Under the pieces are notes generated by a model. The model was not told where the DNA came from, searched no databases, and saw nothing but the letters and a program-made list of their open reading frames with translations. This document shows positions 27,491 through 35,620 of a stretch of DNA of 64,000 nucleotides, piece after piece. Made by a program: the position numbers and the translations under genes. Each line of letters opens with the position of its first letter. Position 1 is the first letter of the stretch. Location of the stretch: NCBI RefSeq assembly GCF_031202265.1, contig NZ_CP100604.1, forward strand, positions 6,492,501-6,556,500. The letters run 5' to 3'. The stretch comes from Bradyrhizobium sp. Ash2021 (GTDB lineage Bacteria; Pseudomonadota; Alphaproteobacteria; Rhizobiales; Xanthobacteraceae).

Positions 27491-28564
27491 ATGGCAGGTC
27501 CCTCCCTGATCCCGTCCGGCGACTTCCGCACCACTTATGCGGCGGACACCATGATCTTTCCGACCACGACCAGCCGCAACTTTGCGATTTTGGGCGTCGT
27601 CCTGGTCTGCTTCGCGCCGCTGGTGTTTTCGAACTACTGGCTCAGCATATCGATCCAGATCGGCATCTTCGCGATCGCAGCCCTCGGCCTCAACATCCTG
27701 GTCGGTTTCACCGGACAGATATCGATCGGCCACGCTGCGTTCTTCCTGTTCGGCGCCTTCACCTCGGCCTACATCTCCAACAATCTGCCGATCCCGGTGT
27801 TCTTCGCCGTTCCGCTCGCCGGTGTCGTCACAGCGCTAGTCGGACTGATCTTCGGGGTGCCGGCCGCGCGGCTGAAGGGGCTTTATCTCGTCATCGCGAC
27901 GCTGGCGGCGCAATACATCCTGCTCGATTTCTTTTCGCGCGCCGACTGGTTTTCCGGCGGCTCGGTGCCCGCCAGCGCCAACCCGTTCTCGATCTTCGGC
28001 TACACCTTTCGCGGCGATAAGCAATATTTCTACGTGGTGCTGGCCTATCTCGTGGCCAGCTATTTGCTCGTGACCAATCTGATGCGCACGCGCGACGGCC
28101 GCGCGCTGGTCGCGATCCGCGATCATTATCTCTCCGCCGAGATCATGGGCATCAACCTCACCAAATACCGCACGCTCTCGTTTGGGCTGGCGGCATTCTT
28201 CGCCGGCATCGCCGGCGCGCTCTACGCGCACTACCAGCTCGTCGTCTCCAACGAAGGCTTTGGCATCGAACGCTCGATCCTGTTTCTTGCGATGATCATC
28301 ATCGGCGGCACCGGCTCGGTGATGGGTACGCTGATGGGGACCGCGTTCGTGGTGCTATTGCCGGAAGCGATGGAATGGATCAGCGCTGGCCTCAAGGGCA
28401 GCGCGATCGACAAGGCGCTGTCGCTCAACAACAACATCACCTTTTTGCGCGAGATCACGGTCGGGCTGATCATCATCGCGTTCCTGATGTTCGAGCCCGA
28501 CGGGCTCGCGCATCGCTGGCGGCAGATCAAGACCTACTGGAAACTCTACCCGTTTTCGCATTGA
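27491..28564 (+). CDS. livM: Branched-chain amino acid-type ABC transporter permease LivM (operon 2)
   Basis: 357 residues, polytopic. Signature segments are LGLNILVGFTGQISIGHAAF, ALVAIRDHYLSAEIMGINLT (coupling helix) and IIIGGTGSVMGTLMGTAF. A 40-residue cytoplasmic N-terminus precedes the first helix. It is followed at 56 bp by the binding-protein gene. Confidence 0.95.
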   Translation: MAGPSLIPSGDFRTTYAADTMIFPTTTSRNFAILGVVLVCFAPLVFSNYWLSISIQIGIFAIAALGLNILVGFTGQISIGHAAFFLFGAFTSAYISNNLPIPVFFAVPLAGVVTALVGLIFGVPAARLKGLYLVIATLAAQYILLDFFSRADWFSGGSVPASANPFSIFGYTFRGDKQYFYVVLAYLVASYLLVTNLMRTRDGRALVAIRDHYLSAEIMGINLTKYRTLSFGLAAFFAGIAGALYAHYQLVVSNEGFGIERSILFLAMIIIGGTGSVMGTLMGTAFVVLLPEAMEWISAGLKGSAIDKALSLNNNITFLREITVGLIIIAFLMFEPDGLAHRWRQIKTYWKLYPFSH

Positions 28565-28619
28565 GGTTGGAACGGGACTGGCTACAATCGGTATCAACAA
28601 AATAACGGGAGGAAACACC

Positions 28620-29903
28620 ATGACGATAAAGTCCTTTTTGAGCACGGTTTCGCTGGCGTTGTTGATCGGCGGCGCGTCGGCAGCCGCACAGGCGCAGATT
28701 GCCATTGGTCACCTTCAGGATCAGTCGGGCGGCACGTCCGACGTCGGCACGCCTTACGGACAGGGCGTCGCGGACACCTTCGCCTGGGTCAACAAGAACG
28801 GCGGCGTCGGCGGCAAGCAGCTCAACGTCGACAGCAACGATTACGGCTACCAGGTGCCGCGCGCGATCGCGCTCTACAAGAAATGGTCGGCCCCCGACAG
28901 CAAGGTCGCGGCGATCATGGGTTGGGGCACCGCCGACACCGAGGCGCTGACCGGCTTCCTCGCGCAGGACAAGATCCCGGACATTTCAGGCTCCTACGCG
29001 GCCGCATTGACCGATCCGGAAGGCACCAGCGGCAAGGCGAAGCCCGCGCCGTATAATTTCTTCTATGGTCCGAGCTATTCGGACTCGATGCGGGCGATGC
29101 TGACCTGGGCGGCCGAGGACTGGAAGGCCAAGGGCAAGCCGGGCAAGCCGAAATTCGTCCACATGGGCGCCAACCATCCCTATCCGAATGCGCCGAAGGC
29201 CGCGGGCGAAGCGCTCGCCACCGAACTCGGATTCGAAGTGCTGCCGCCGCTGGTGTTCGCGCTGGCGCCGGGTGATTACAGCGCGCAGTGCCTGAGCCTG
29301 AAGAGCGCCGGCGCCAATTACGCCTATCTCGGCAATACCGCCGCCTCCAACATCTCGGTGCTGAAGGCGTGCAAGACCGCCGGCGTCGACGTGCAGTTCA
29401 TGGGCAATGTCTGGGGCATGGACGAGAACGCCGCCAAGACCGCCGCCGACGCCGCCGATGGCGTGATCTTCCCGCTGCGGACCGCGGTGGCCTGGGGCGG
29501 CAACGCGCCGGGCATGAAGACCGTGATGGAAATCTCCAAAATGTCGGACCCGACCGGCAAGGTCTATCGGCCCGTGCATTACATCGCAGCCGTTTGCAGC
29601 GCGCTGTATCTGAAGGAAGCGCTCGACTGGGCCGCCAAGAACGGCGGCGCCACCGGCGAGAACGTCGCCAAGGGCTTTTACCAGAAGAAGGATTGGGTGC
29701 CGGCCGGCATGGAAGGCGTCTGCAATCCCTCGACCTGGACCGAGAAGGACCATCGCCCGACGATGAAGGTCGATCTCTATCGCTCGAAAGTCTCCGGGCC
29801 GACCGATGGCGACATCAACGACCTGATGGCCAAGGGCACGATCAAGCTCGAGAAGGTCAAGACCGTCGAACTGCCGCGCAAGCCGGAATGGTTTGGGTGG
29901 TGA
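28620..29903 (+). CDS. ABC transporter substrate-binding protein (operon 2)
   Basis: 427 residues. The signal peptide FLSTVSLALLIGGASAAAQA ends AQA-Q. The mature part begins IAIGHLQDQSGGTSDVGTPY, a variant of the Liv-family periplasmic fold. VAAIMGWGTADTEALTGFLA and NFFYGPSYSDSMRAM lie near the ligand site. Its sequence is far from the operon 1 protein, so a different ligand is likely; the linked CoA ligases suggest a carboxylic acid. GGGAGG precedes the ATG. A palindromic repeat follows directly. Confidence 0.92.
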   Translation: MTIKSFLSTVSLALLIGGASAAAQAQIAIGHLQDQSGGTSDVGTPYGQGVADTFAWVNKNGGVGGKQLNVDSNDYGYQVPRAIALYKKWSAPDSKVAAIMGWGTADTEALTGFLAQDKIPDISGSYAAALTDPEGTSGKAKPAPYNFFYGPSYSDSMRAMLTWAAEDWKAKGKPGKPKFVHMGANHPYPNAPKAAGEALATELGFEVLPPLVFALAPGDYSAQCLSLKSAGANYAYLGNTAASNISVLKACKTAGVDVQFMGNVWGMDENAAKTAADAADGVIFPLRTAVAWGGNAPGMKTVMEISKMSDPTGKVYRPVHYIAAVCSALYLKEALDWAAKNGGATGENVAKGFYQKKDWVPAGMEGVCNPSTWTEKDHRPTMKVDLYRSKVSGPTDGDINDLMAKGTIKLEKVKTVELPRKPEWFGW

Positions 29904-29933
29904 GGTAACACACCAACGTCACCAACGCTCAAA

Positions 29934-30072
29934 TGTCATCCCCCGCCACCGGGTCTCGCCTTTGGCGAGCCCGGTGACAGGCTCCAGCGGGTGATCCAGT
30001 ACGCCGCGGCTTCTCGGTCCATCACAGCCGCATCTGGAATACTGGGTCACCCGCTTTTCGCGGGTGACGACA
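29934..30072. repeat. Palindromic intergenic repeat, family D, after the binding-protein gene
   Basis: Begins TGTCATCCCCCGCC and ends CGGGTGACGACA. Internal stems include GGGTCTCGCC/GGCGAGCCC, and a CCAGCGGGTGATCCAG segment faces CTGGGTCACCCGC. It lies between the substrate-binding-protein gene and livF of operon 2, the position taken by a different palindrome in operon 1. Confidence 0.75.
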
Positions 30073-30090
30073 GTGGAGAGTGATAACGAC

Positions 30091-30930
30091 ATGACTCAAA
30101 CTGTCGAAGCAGCACGCCCCGCACCGATCGCCGTCGCCGCAGCCCCGCTGCTCAGCGTGAACAACATCGAGGTGGTGTACGACGACGTCATCCTGGTGCT
30201 GCGCGGCTTGAGCCTTGAAGTGCCGCAAGGCGCGATCGTGGCGCTGCTGGGCGCCAACGGCGCCGGCAAATCGACGACGCTGAAGGCGATCTCGGGCCTG
30301 CTGAAAACCGAGGACGGCGAAGTTACGCGCGGCGAGATCGTCTTCAACGGCGAGCGCATCAACGGCATCGATCCCGACAAGATCGTCCGCCGCGGCATTT
30401 TTCAGGTGATGGAAGGCCGCCGCATCATCGCCGACATGACGTCGCTGGAGAATTTGCGGCTCGGGGCCTTCACCCGCAGCGATAACGAGGTCGGCGCCGA
30501 CATCGACATGGTGTTCAGATATTTCCCGCGGCTGAAGGAGCGCACCGGCCTCGCCGGCTATCTGTCCGGCGGCGAGCAGCAGATGCTGGCGATCGGGCGT
30601 GCGCTGATGGCGCGCCCGAAGATGATCCTGATGGACGAGCCGTCGATGGGCCTGTCGCCGCTGCTGGTGAAGGAAGTGTTCGCGATCATCAACGAGATCA
30701 ACCGCGATCTCGGCGTGACCATTCTGCTGGTCGAACAAAATGCGCGCGCAGCGCTTTCGGTCGCCAGTCACGGCTACATCATGGAGCAGGGCAAGGTGGT
30801 GCTCGACGGTAGCGCGGACGAGTTGCGCGACAACGAGGACGTGAAGGAATTCTACCTCGGCGGCGCCGGCGACCAGCGCAAGAGTTTTAAAAACCTGAAA
30901 AGCTTCAAGCGAAGGAAGCGGTGGCTGTAA
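30091..30930 (+). CDS. livF: Branched-chain amino acid-type ABC transporter ATP-binding protein LivF (operon 2)
   Basis: 279 residues from the ATG at 30091 (GGAGAG upstream). Walker A GANGAGKSTTLKAI, signature LSGGEQQMLAIGRAL, Walker B MILMDEPSMGLSP and VEQNARAAL. About 25 extra residues precede the domain and a basic tail (KSFKNLKSFKRRKRWL) follows the usual end, longer than operon 1 LivF. It is the last gene of operon 2. Confidence 0.94.
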   Translation: MTQTVEAARPAPIAVAAAPLLSVNNIEVVYDDVILVLRGLSLEVPQGAIVALLGANGAGKSTTLKAISGLLKTEDGEVTRGEIVFNGERINGIDPDKIVRRGIFQVMEGRRIIADMTSLENLRLGAFTRSDNEVGADIDMVFRYFPRLKERTGLAGYLSGGEQQMLAIGRALMARPKMILMDEPSMGLSPLLVKEVFAIINEINRDLGVTILLVEQNARAALSVASHGYIMEQGKVVLDGSADELRDNEDVKEFYLGGAGDQRKSFKNLKSFKRRKRWL

Positions 30931-30942
30931 CGCAGCTTGTGC

Positions 30943-32094
30943 TCAGCCGAGCACCTGCTCTGCTTCCGCAACCGCGCACAGCACATGATAAAACGACGAC
31001 GCAGGAATCGTGGCCACCAGCGAGTTGCCGGCGCGATCGAATTGATCGTACCAGCCGCCCGCGACCGGATGCGAAAGGTAGTGCCGTTCCAGGCGCGCCA
31101 GCGCGGCACGCGCCTGGTCGGCGGCACCGGCCTCGCCCGCCTCGGCCTGCGCGATCCACGCCTTGGCCATTTCGGTCTGCGGCCACAGACGCCGCGTGTG
31201 CCGTCTGATGTTGCCCTCGGTGTCGCCCTCATCGACCAGGCAGCCGGTGGCCTCGTCGCGATAGCGCAGCGCCGAGGCCAGCAACTCGCCGCGAAAACGT
31301 CCCGTTGGGCAACCAGTGATCCGCTCAAACCCCTTCAAGAGCCAACACCATTCCGCCTGGTGTCCGGGCTCGACGCTGACCGGCTCGATCTTCGACCAGT
31401 CGTCCTCGAAATATTCGCCGAGCACGTGTTTCTGCTTGTCGTAGAGATTGGCGAGAAACAACGCGAAGAAGTCGCCGGCGCGGTTCTGGAAGACCGTCTC
31501 ATGGGTGGCGTCGAACACCGCGATCATCGCTTCGAACAGATGCATTTGCGGGTTTTGCCGCCGCGGCAGCGACGCCGGCAATCCTTCCAGCACGCCGCCA
31601 TGCGGCGAGCGCAGATGAGCGTCCAGGAACGAGAGCAGCGCGTCGATCTCGGCGCGGACCTGCGCGTCACGGTCGAGCGCATAGACGGTTGCGAGTGCAA
31701 ACAGCACGAAGGCGTGGTCGTAGGAATCGCGCAGCGGGTCCAGGACCGCACCATCGGGCGTCAACGTATGCACGAAGCCCGGCCGGCCGTCGGGCGCCTT
31801 GGCTTTGGTCAGCAAATGATCCAGCCCCTTGAGCGCGATTTCGCGGCCTTCCGGATACCAGCCCATCTGCGCTGCCTTGGCGAAGCAATAGATCTGCCGG
31901 GCCTGCACGAACACGCGCCGGGGCGCGAGACGATCGGCGCGCCCATCGCGGTCGAGCCGGTCGACGAAGCCGCCCGACGTCGAATCCCAGCCTTCCCCGG
32001 ACCACAATGGCAGGGCGTGCTCGATCATGCGCAGCTTCAGTCTCGCGACGATGTCGACAGAATCTTCCGTCGCGGCGGTTTGTGCTTCAGCCAT
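30943..32094 (-). CDS. N-acylglucosamine 2-epimerase / mannose-6-phosphate isomerase-like (AGE family)
   Basis: 383 residues from the ATG at 32094. An alpha/alpha-barrel sugar isomerase. Family motifs are RRVFVQARQIYCFAKA, SYDHAFVLFALA, PQMHLFEAMIAV, VEPGHQAEWCWLL and RRLWPQTEMAKAW, which supply the arginine, histidines and glutamates of the active site. The substrate could be mannose, mannose-6-phosphate or N-acylglucosamine. It is divergent from the PaaK-like gene (92 bp apart) and converges on livF2, with no evident pathway link to either. Confidence 0.85.
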   Translation of the reverse strand: MAEAQTAATEDSVDIVARLKLRMIEHALPLWSGEGWDSTSGGFVDRLDRDGRADRLAPRRVFVQARQIYCFAKAAQMGWYPEGREIALKGLDHLLTKAKAPDGRPGFVHTLTPDGAVLDPLRDSYDHAFVLFALATVYALDRDAQVRAEIDALLSFLDAHLRSPHGGVLEGLPASLPRRQNPQMHLFEAMIAVFDATHETVFQNRAGDFFALFLANLYDKQKHVLGEYFEDDWSKIEPVSVEPGHQAEWCWLLKGFERITGCPTGRFRGELLASALRYRDEATGCLVDEGDTEGNIRRHTRRLWPQTEMAKAWIAQAEAGEAGAADQARAALARLERHYLSHPVAGGWYDQFDRAGNSLVATIPASSFYHVLCAVAEAEQVLG

Positions 32095-32186
32095 TACGTC
32101 CCCTGGGGCCTCTCCAACACCGGTGGCCGCCGTCTGATACCACGTGCAAGGCGGGGTGCAATCGGCCTGAACACACAGGACCAGCC

Positions 32187-33410
32187 ATGAACGACCATTA
32201 TGACGCCCTTGAAACGCGCCCACCCGTCCAGCGCGAGGCAGAGCTGTTTTCCCGGCTGCCGGAGGTGCTGCGCAAGGCCATGGAAGCGCCGGCCTACGCC
32301 GAGCGCCTCAAGGGCGTCGACCCCGCGTCCATCGTCAGCCGGGCCGCGCTGGCGGACCTGCCGGTATTGCGCAAGTCGGAACTCCCCGCCCTGCACAAGG
32401 CCGCGCCGCCCTTCGGCGGGTTCGTGGCAGGGCCGCTCGGATCGTTTGGGCGGCTATTCACCTCGCCCGGCCCGATCTTCGAGCCTGAGCCTGCCCATGC
32501 CGACCCCTGGCGCGGCGCGCGGGCGCTGTTCGCGGCGGGCTTCCGGCCCGGCGACGTGGTGCTGAACACCTTCAGCTATCACCTCACGCCCGGCGGCTTT
32601 ATTTTTGATGCTTCGGCGCGCGCGCTGGGCTGCGCGGTCATTCCGGCCGGTCCCGGCAATACCGAGGCGCAGTTTGAGCTGATCGAGGCCTACCGGCCGG
32701 TCGGCTACAGCGGCACGCCGGATTTCCTCAAAATTCTGCTCGACACCGCGGCAAGTGCCGGACGCGATGTCTCCTCGATCAAGCGCGCGCTGGTCTCGGG
32801 CGCGGCCTTTCCGAAATCGCTGCAGGATGAGGTCAGGTCGCGCGGCATCGACGCCTATCAGGCGTTCGGCACCGCCGATCTCGGCATGGTCGCGTTCGAG
32901 ACGCCGGCGCGCGAGGGCATGACCGTGAACGAAGACCTGATCCTGGAAATCGTGAAGCCCGGCACCGGCGATCCCGTGGCGCCGGGCGACGTCGGCGAGA
33001 TCGTCGTCACCTCGCTTGATCCGGATCATCCCTGGATTCGCCTGGCGCTCGGCGACCTCACCGCCGCCCTGCCCGGTTCCAGTCCCTGCGGACGCACCAA
33101 TATGCGCATCAAGGGCTGGATGGGCCGCGCCGACCAGACCACCAAGGTCAAGGGCATGTTCGTGCGGCCCGAGCAGATTGCCGAGATCGGCAAACGCCAT
33201 CCCGAACTCGGACGGCTGCGTCTTGTCGTCACACGCTCAGGCGAGACCGATGTGATGACGCTGAAAGCGGAGGCTGCAAATCCGGACACGTCATTGATGG
33301 AAGCGGTCAACGTGACGCTGCGCAACCTCACAAAGCTCGGGGGAAACGTGGCCTTGGTCGCGCCTCAGTCGCTGCCGAACGACGGCAAGGTCATTGCGGA
33401 CGAACGCTGA
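32187..33410 (+). CDS. Phenylacetate-CoA ligase-like (PaaK-type) adenylate-forming protein
   Basis: 407 residues from the ATG at 32187 (AGGA upstream). PaaK-type features are EVLRKAMEAPAYAERLKGVD near the start, a middle VLNTFSYHLTPGGF, GYSGTPDFLKILL, YQAFGTADLGM and the C-terminal DQTTKVKGMFVRPEQI. The Ser/Thr/Gly-rich ATP loop expected near residue 90 (SSGTTGxP) is replaced by RLFTSPGPIFEPE, a real departure from typical ligases. Its place after liv operon 2 suggests activation of an imported aromatic or other acid, but activity is uncertain given the altered loop. Confidence 0.78.
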   Translation: MNDHYDALETRPPVQREAELFSRLPEVLRKAMEAPAYAERLKGVDPASIVSRAALADLPVLRKSELPALHKAAPPFGGFVAGPLGSFGRLFTSPGPIFEPEPAHADPWRGARALFAAGFRPGDVVLNTFSYHLTPGGFIFDASARALGCAVIPAGPGNTEAQFELIEAYRPVGYSGTPDFLKILLDTAASAGRDVSSIKRALVSGAAFPKSLQDEVRSRGIDAYQAFGTADLGMVAFETPAREGMTVNEDLILEIVKPGTGDPVAPGDVGEIVVTSLDPDHPWIRLALGDLTAALPGSSPCGRTNMRIKGWMGRADQTTKVKGMFVRPEQIAEIGKRHPELGRLRLVVTRSGETDVMTLKAEAANPDTSLMEAVNVTLRNLTKLGGNVALVAPQSLPNDGKVIADER

Positions 33411-33475
33411 AATTCAGTTAATTGTATTTACTCAGCAATATTGGCTTCGTTTTGCCAAAACACCGGATAATCTAC

Positions 33476-34054
33476 TTAAGATTGTACTAAATCTTTAGCG
33501 CTCCTTTTGATAATTTCGCGGATGGCGCGATCCCGCCGAGCGACAGCTCGGGATTCGTAGCGGTGCAGCTTGATGAGGTCCGGAAGGATTCGGCGCACTC
33601 CCTCGGCCGTGCGCTGTGGCTCCTGCGAGGGCATCGCAGGCAAGGGATCGACGGCAAATTTCGGGGTTCCCTTCCAGAGCGTGGCCCCAAAGTACCGCTG
33701 CATGATCCAAGCGACTTCATCCTTGGGGGATTGGAAGAGTTTAGGGACATCGAATCGTCCAAATGCGGCCATGCGTTCGATCAAGGCAGCTTTGACGCGC
33801 CTCACGCGGGCAAGTTCGAGCTCCGCCTCTGCGGCGTCGCGGGCCAGCTCGATTTTGATTTTATCCTCGGTGTCGCCCGCGATTTGACGGGCGAGCGTTT
33901 CCACCTCGCGGTCGAACTCTGCGCTTGAGATGGGCTTCGTCAGCCCGTGACGGAGCGAATTTTGGCTCGCCCGCTTTCTTCCAGAAGTGGAGCGAGGGCC
34001 GGTGCTGTTGCGCGCGTTGCGCCGGTTCGCCGCGATTTGCCGTTGGCTCGCCAT
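33476..34054 (-). CDS. Rhizobial STGPxT...RHGL-family hypothetical protein
   Basis: 192 residues. The N-terminus QIAANRRNARNSTGPRST then SGRKRASQNSLRHGLTKPI defines a family frequent in rhizobia near mobile DNA. The rest is charged and helical (VETLARQIAGDTEDKIKIEL) without a recognised fold. A related protein lies at 36911-37636, so two copies bracket the recombination cassette. It is last in a three-gene minus-strand operon with the XRE gene. The function is unknown; the basic N-terminus could bind DNA. Confidence 0.75.
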   Translation of the reverse strand: MASQRQIAANRRNARNSTGPRSTSGRKRASQNSLRHGLTKPISSAEFDREVETLARQIAGDTEDKIKIELARDAAEAELELARVRRVKAALIERMAAFGRFDVPKLFQSPKDEVAWIMQRYFGATLWKGTPKFAVDPLPAMPSQEPQRTAEGVRRILPDLIKLHRYESRAVARRDRAIREIIKRSAKDLVQS

Positions 34055-34056
34055 CG

Positions 34057-34446
34057 TCAGTCCGATCGCTTGGCAACTGCGACGAGACGCGGCACGTCGT
34101 CGTTGTCGAGAATTCGGTCGCCGGCCTGTCGGAGCTGCTTCGAAAGCAGCTGCCGATATTCCGCAATGCAGCGCAGCGCCTTGTCGCGGCGGAACTCTAG
34201 CGCCGTCAGCATCCGGTCCAGCCGCTCGAGGTCCTCGGCGCTTTTCCTGAAGGCTTCGGCATCGATGGCCCCTTCGTCCATCTGAAATTTACGAAGCAGT
34301 TTGGCAACTCTCGTTTGGGCCTTTTTGTTGTCAAACCAGCTGCGCGCCAGATCTTCGGCGTCAAGCTCTTGGTCGTATGGGGAAAGGGATCTGATGTTCG
34401 GCCATTTCCCGTTGCACGCATGGTCGGGGCGGCCAATCGTGATCAC
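34057..34446 (-). CDS. Conserved hypothetical protein between XRE gene and STGPxT gene
   Basis: 129 residues starting at GTG 34446, which overlaps the XRE stop (GTGA). Mostly helical and charged (FDNKKAQTRVAKLLRKFQMD, LERLDRMLTALEFRRDKAL). It ends 2 bp before the STGPxT gene start. No domain is recognised. Tight coupling on both sides suggests the three products act together. Confidence 0.65.
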   Translation of the reverse strand: MITIGRPDHACNGKWPNIRSLSPYDQELDAEDLARSWFDNKKAQTRVAKLLRKFQMDEGAIDAEAFRKSAEDLERLDRMLTALEFRRDKALRCIAEYRQLLSKQLRQAGDRILDNDDVPRLVAVAKRSD

Positions 34447-34721
34447 TTCTTTTTCGGTTCGGTTTCACTAGGCTTTCGCAACCGCACGCCCGCCCCTCCA
34501 CCATTTTCGTCGATGAACTCGACGCCAGCGGCCTCGAGGGCACGGCGGATCGCCAGCTCATTGGCGACCGTTAGGGACGTCGCATCTTCTGCTACTTCGG
34601 CACGGCGGATCGTATTTGCGCCGAGAGCGGATGCTCGAGCGAGATCTGCCGCGCTCCACCTTAAAAGCGCCCGAGCGGCCCTGATCTGCGCGCTGGAAAG
34701 CGAGCTCTTCTTCATTGACAT
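34443..34721 (-). CDS. XRE-family transcriptional regulator
   Basis: 92 residues (ATG at 34721, or 34715). A single HTH domain: SSAQIRAARALLRWSAADLA then RASALGANTIRRAEVAED. A short tail matches small rhizobial repressors (LEAAGVEFIDENGGGAGVRL). It faces two palindromic operators 4 bp and 24 bp upstream of its start, so it very likely controls both divergent operons of the cassette. Confidence 0.88.
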   Translation of the reverse strand: MSMKKSSLSSAQIRAARALLRWSAADLARASALGANTIRRAEVAEDATSLTVANELAIRRALEAAGVEFIDENGGGAGVRLRKPSETEPKKK

Positions 34722-34724
34722 TAA

Positions 34725-34756
34725 AACCCATATGGGTTAATTTACCCCATATGGGG
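34725..34756. promoter_or_regulatory. Twin palindromic operators in the divergent XRE/YqaJ promoter
   Basis: AACCCATATGGGTT (34725-34738) and CCCCATATGGGG (34745-34756) are perfect palindromes with centres 19 bp apart. They share the core CCCATATGGG. They fill the short gap between xre (start 34721) and yqaJ (start 34796). Two same-core sites two helical turns apart fit cooperative binding by the adjacent XRE dimer. Confidence 0.78.
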
Positions 34757-34795
34757 ATTTCTAGAATTTTGAGCTTATCATTCTGGAGCCTTCCT

Positions 34796-35620
34796 ATGAA
34801 AACGAACGTGAGGATAACCACAGCCGAAATCCGCCGCTATTTCATCGGCGGCTCGGACGCCCGGATCATTATGGGCGACGACGAAACCGCCCTGGTCCGT
34901 CTCTGGAAGGAGAAGCGCGGCGAGGTCGAGCCGGAGGACCTGTCGGGCAATCTGGTGGTGCAGCTGGGCTCGGTCACCGAAGACCTCAACCGGCGCTGGT
35001 ACGAGCTCAACACCGGGCTGACCGTCAACGACGTCCAGAAACAGGTGAAGCACCCGATCCTGCGCTGGATGGCGGCCACGCTGGATGGGGTGGTCGAGGA
35101 CGGCGCGGTGTTCGAGGCCAAGTTCATGCTGCCGTGGTCGTTCTCCGAGGAAGCGGCGGCCGAAAAGCACATGGCCCAACTGCAGCACAACATGTGGGTG
35201 ATCCAGTCGAGATCAGCGGTGCTGTCGATCATCACCGGCGGCGGCAATTGGGTCGAGCTCACGATTTATGCCGATCCGCTCTATCAGCATCTGCTGCTGA
35301 CCGCGGAGCGGAAATTCTGGCGCTGCGTCGAAAACGGCGAGACCCCTCGCCTGTTCGGGGTCGAGGCGCCACGGCCGAGGATCGAGGCCGTCCGGGTGGT
35401 CGACATGAGCGGCTCCAATTCCTGGGCGGAATTTGCCGGAATTTATTGCCGGACCCGACCGGCCGTGGTCGAGCACGAGGCCGCCAGATCCGAACTGAAG
35501 AAACTGATGCCGGAGGATGCGAAACAAGCGACCGGCCATGGCCTTCGCGCCCGACGTTCCAAATCCGGTTCAATCAGCTTTGATGTCCTGGATCAGGAGG
35601 CCGGTCATGCCCAGCTGTAG
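34796..35620 (+). CDS. YqaJ-type (lambda exonuclease-like) viral recombinase nuclease
   Basis: 274 residues from the ATG at 34796 (TCTGGAG upstream). The nuclease pattern is intact. [14 protein letters not shown] opens the domain, [14 protein letters not shown] holds the early glutamate (E62), and [16 protein letters not shown] gives the catalytic D97 and E107-x-K109. [12 protein letters not shown] completes the fold. Such enzymes resect double-strand ends 5'-3' to expose a single strand for an annealing protein. The next gene, overlapping by 14 bp, encodes exactly such a partner (ERF), so the two form a Red-like pair. Confidence 0.88.
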   Translation: MKTNVRITTAEIRRYFIGGSDARIIMGDDETALVRLWKEKRGEVEPEDLSGNLVVQLGSVTEDLNRRWYELNTGLTVNDVQKQVKHPILRWMAATLDGVVEDGAVFEAKFMLPWSFSEEAAAEKHMAQLQHNMWVIQSRSAVLSIITGGGNWVELTIYADPLYQHLLLTAERKFWRCVENGETPRLFGVEAPRPRIEAVRVVDMSGSNSWAEFAGIYCRTRPAVVEHEAARSELKKLMPEDAKQATGHGLRARRSKSGSISFDVLDQEAGHAQL

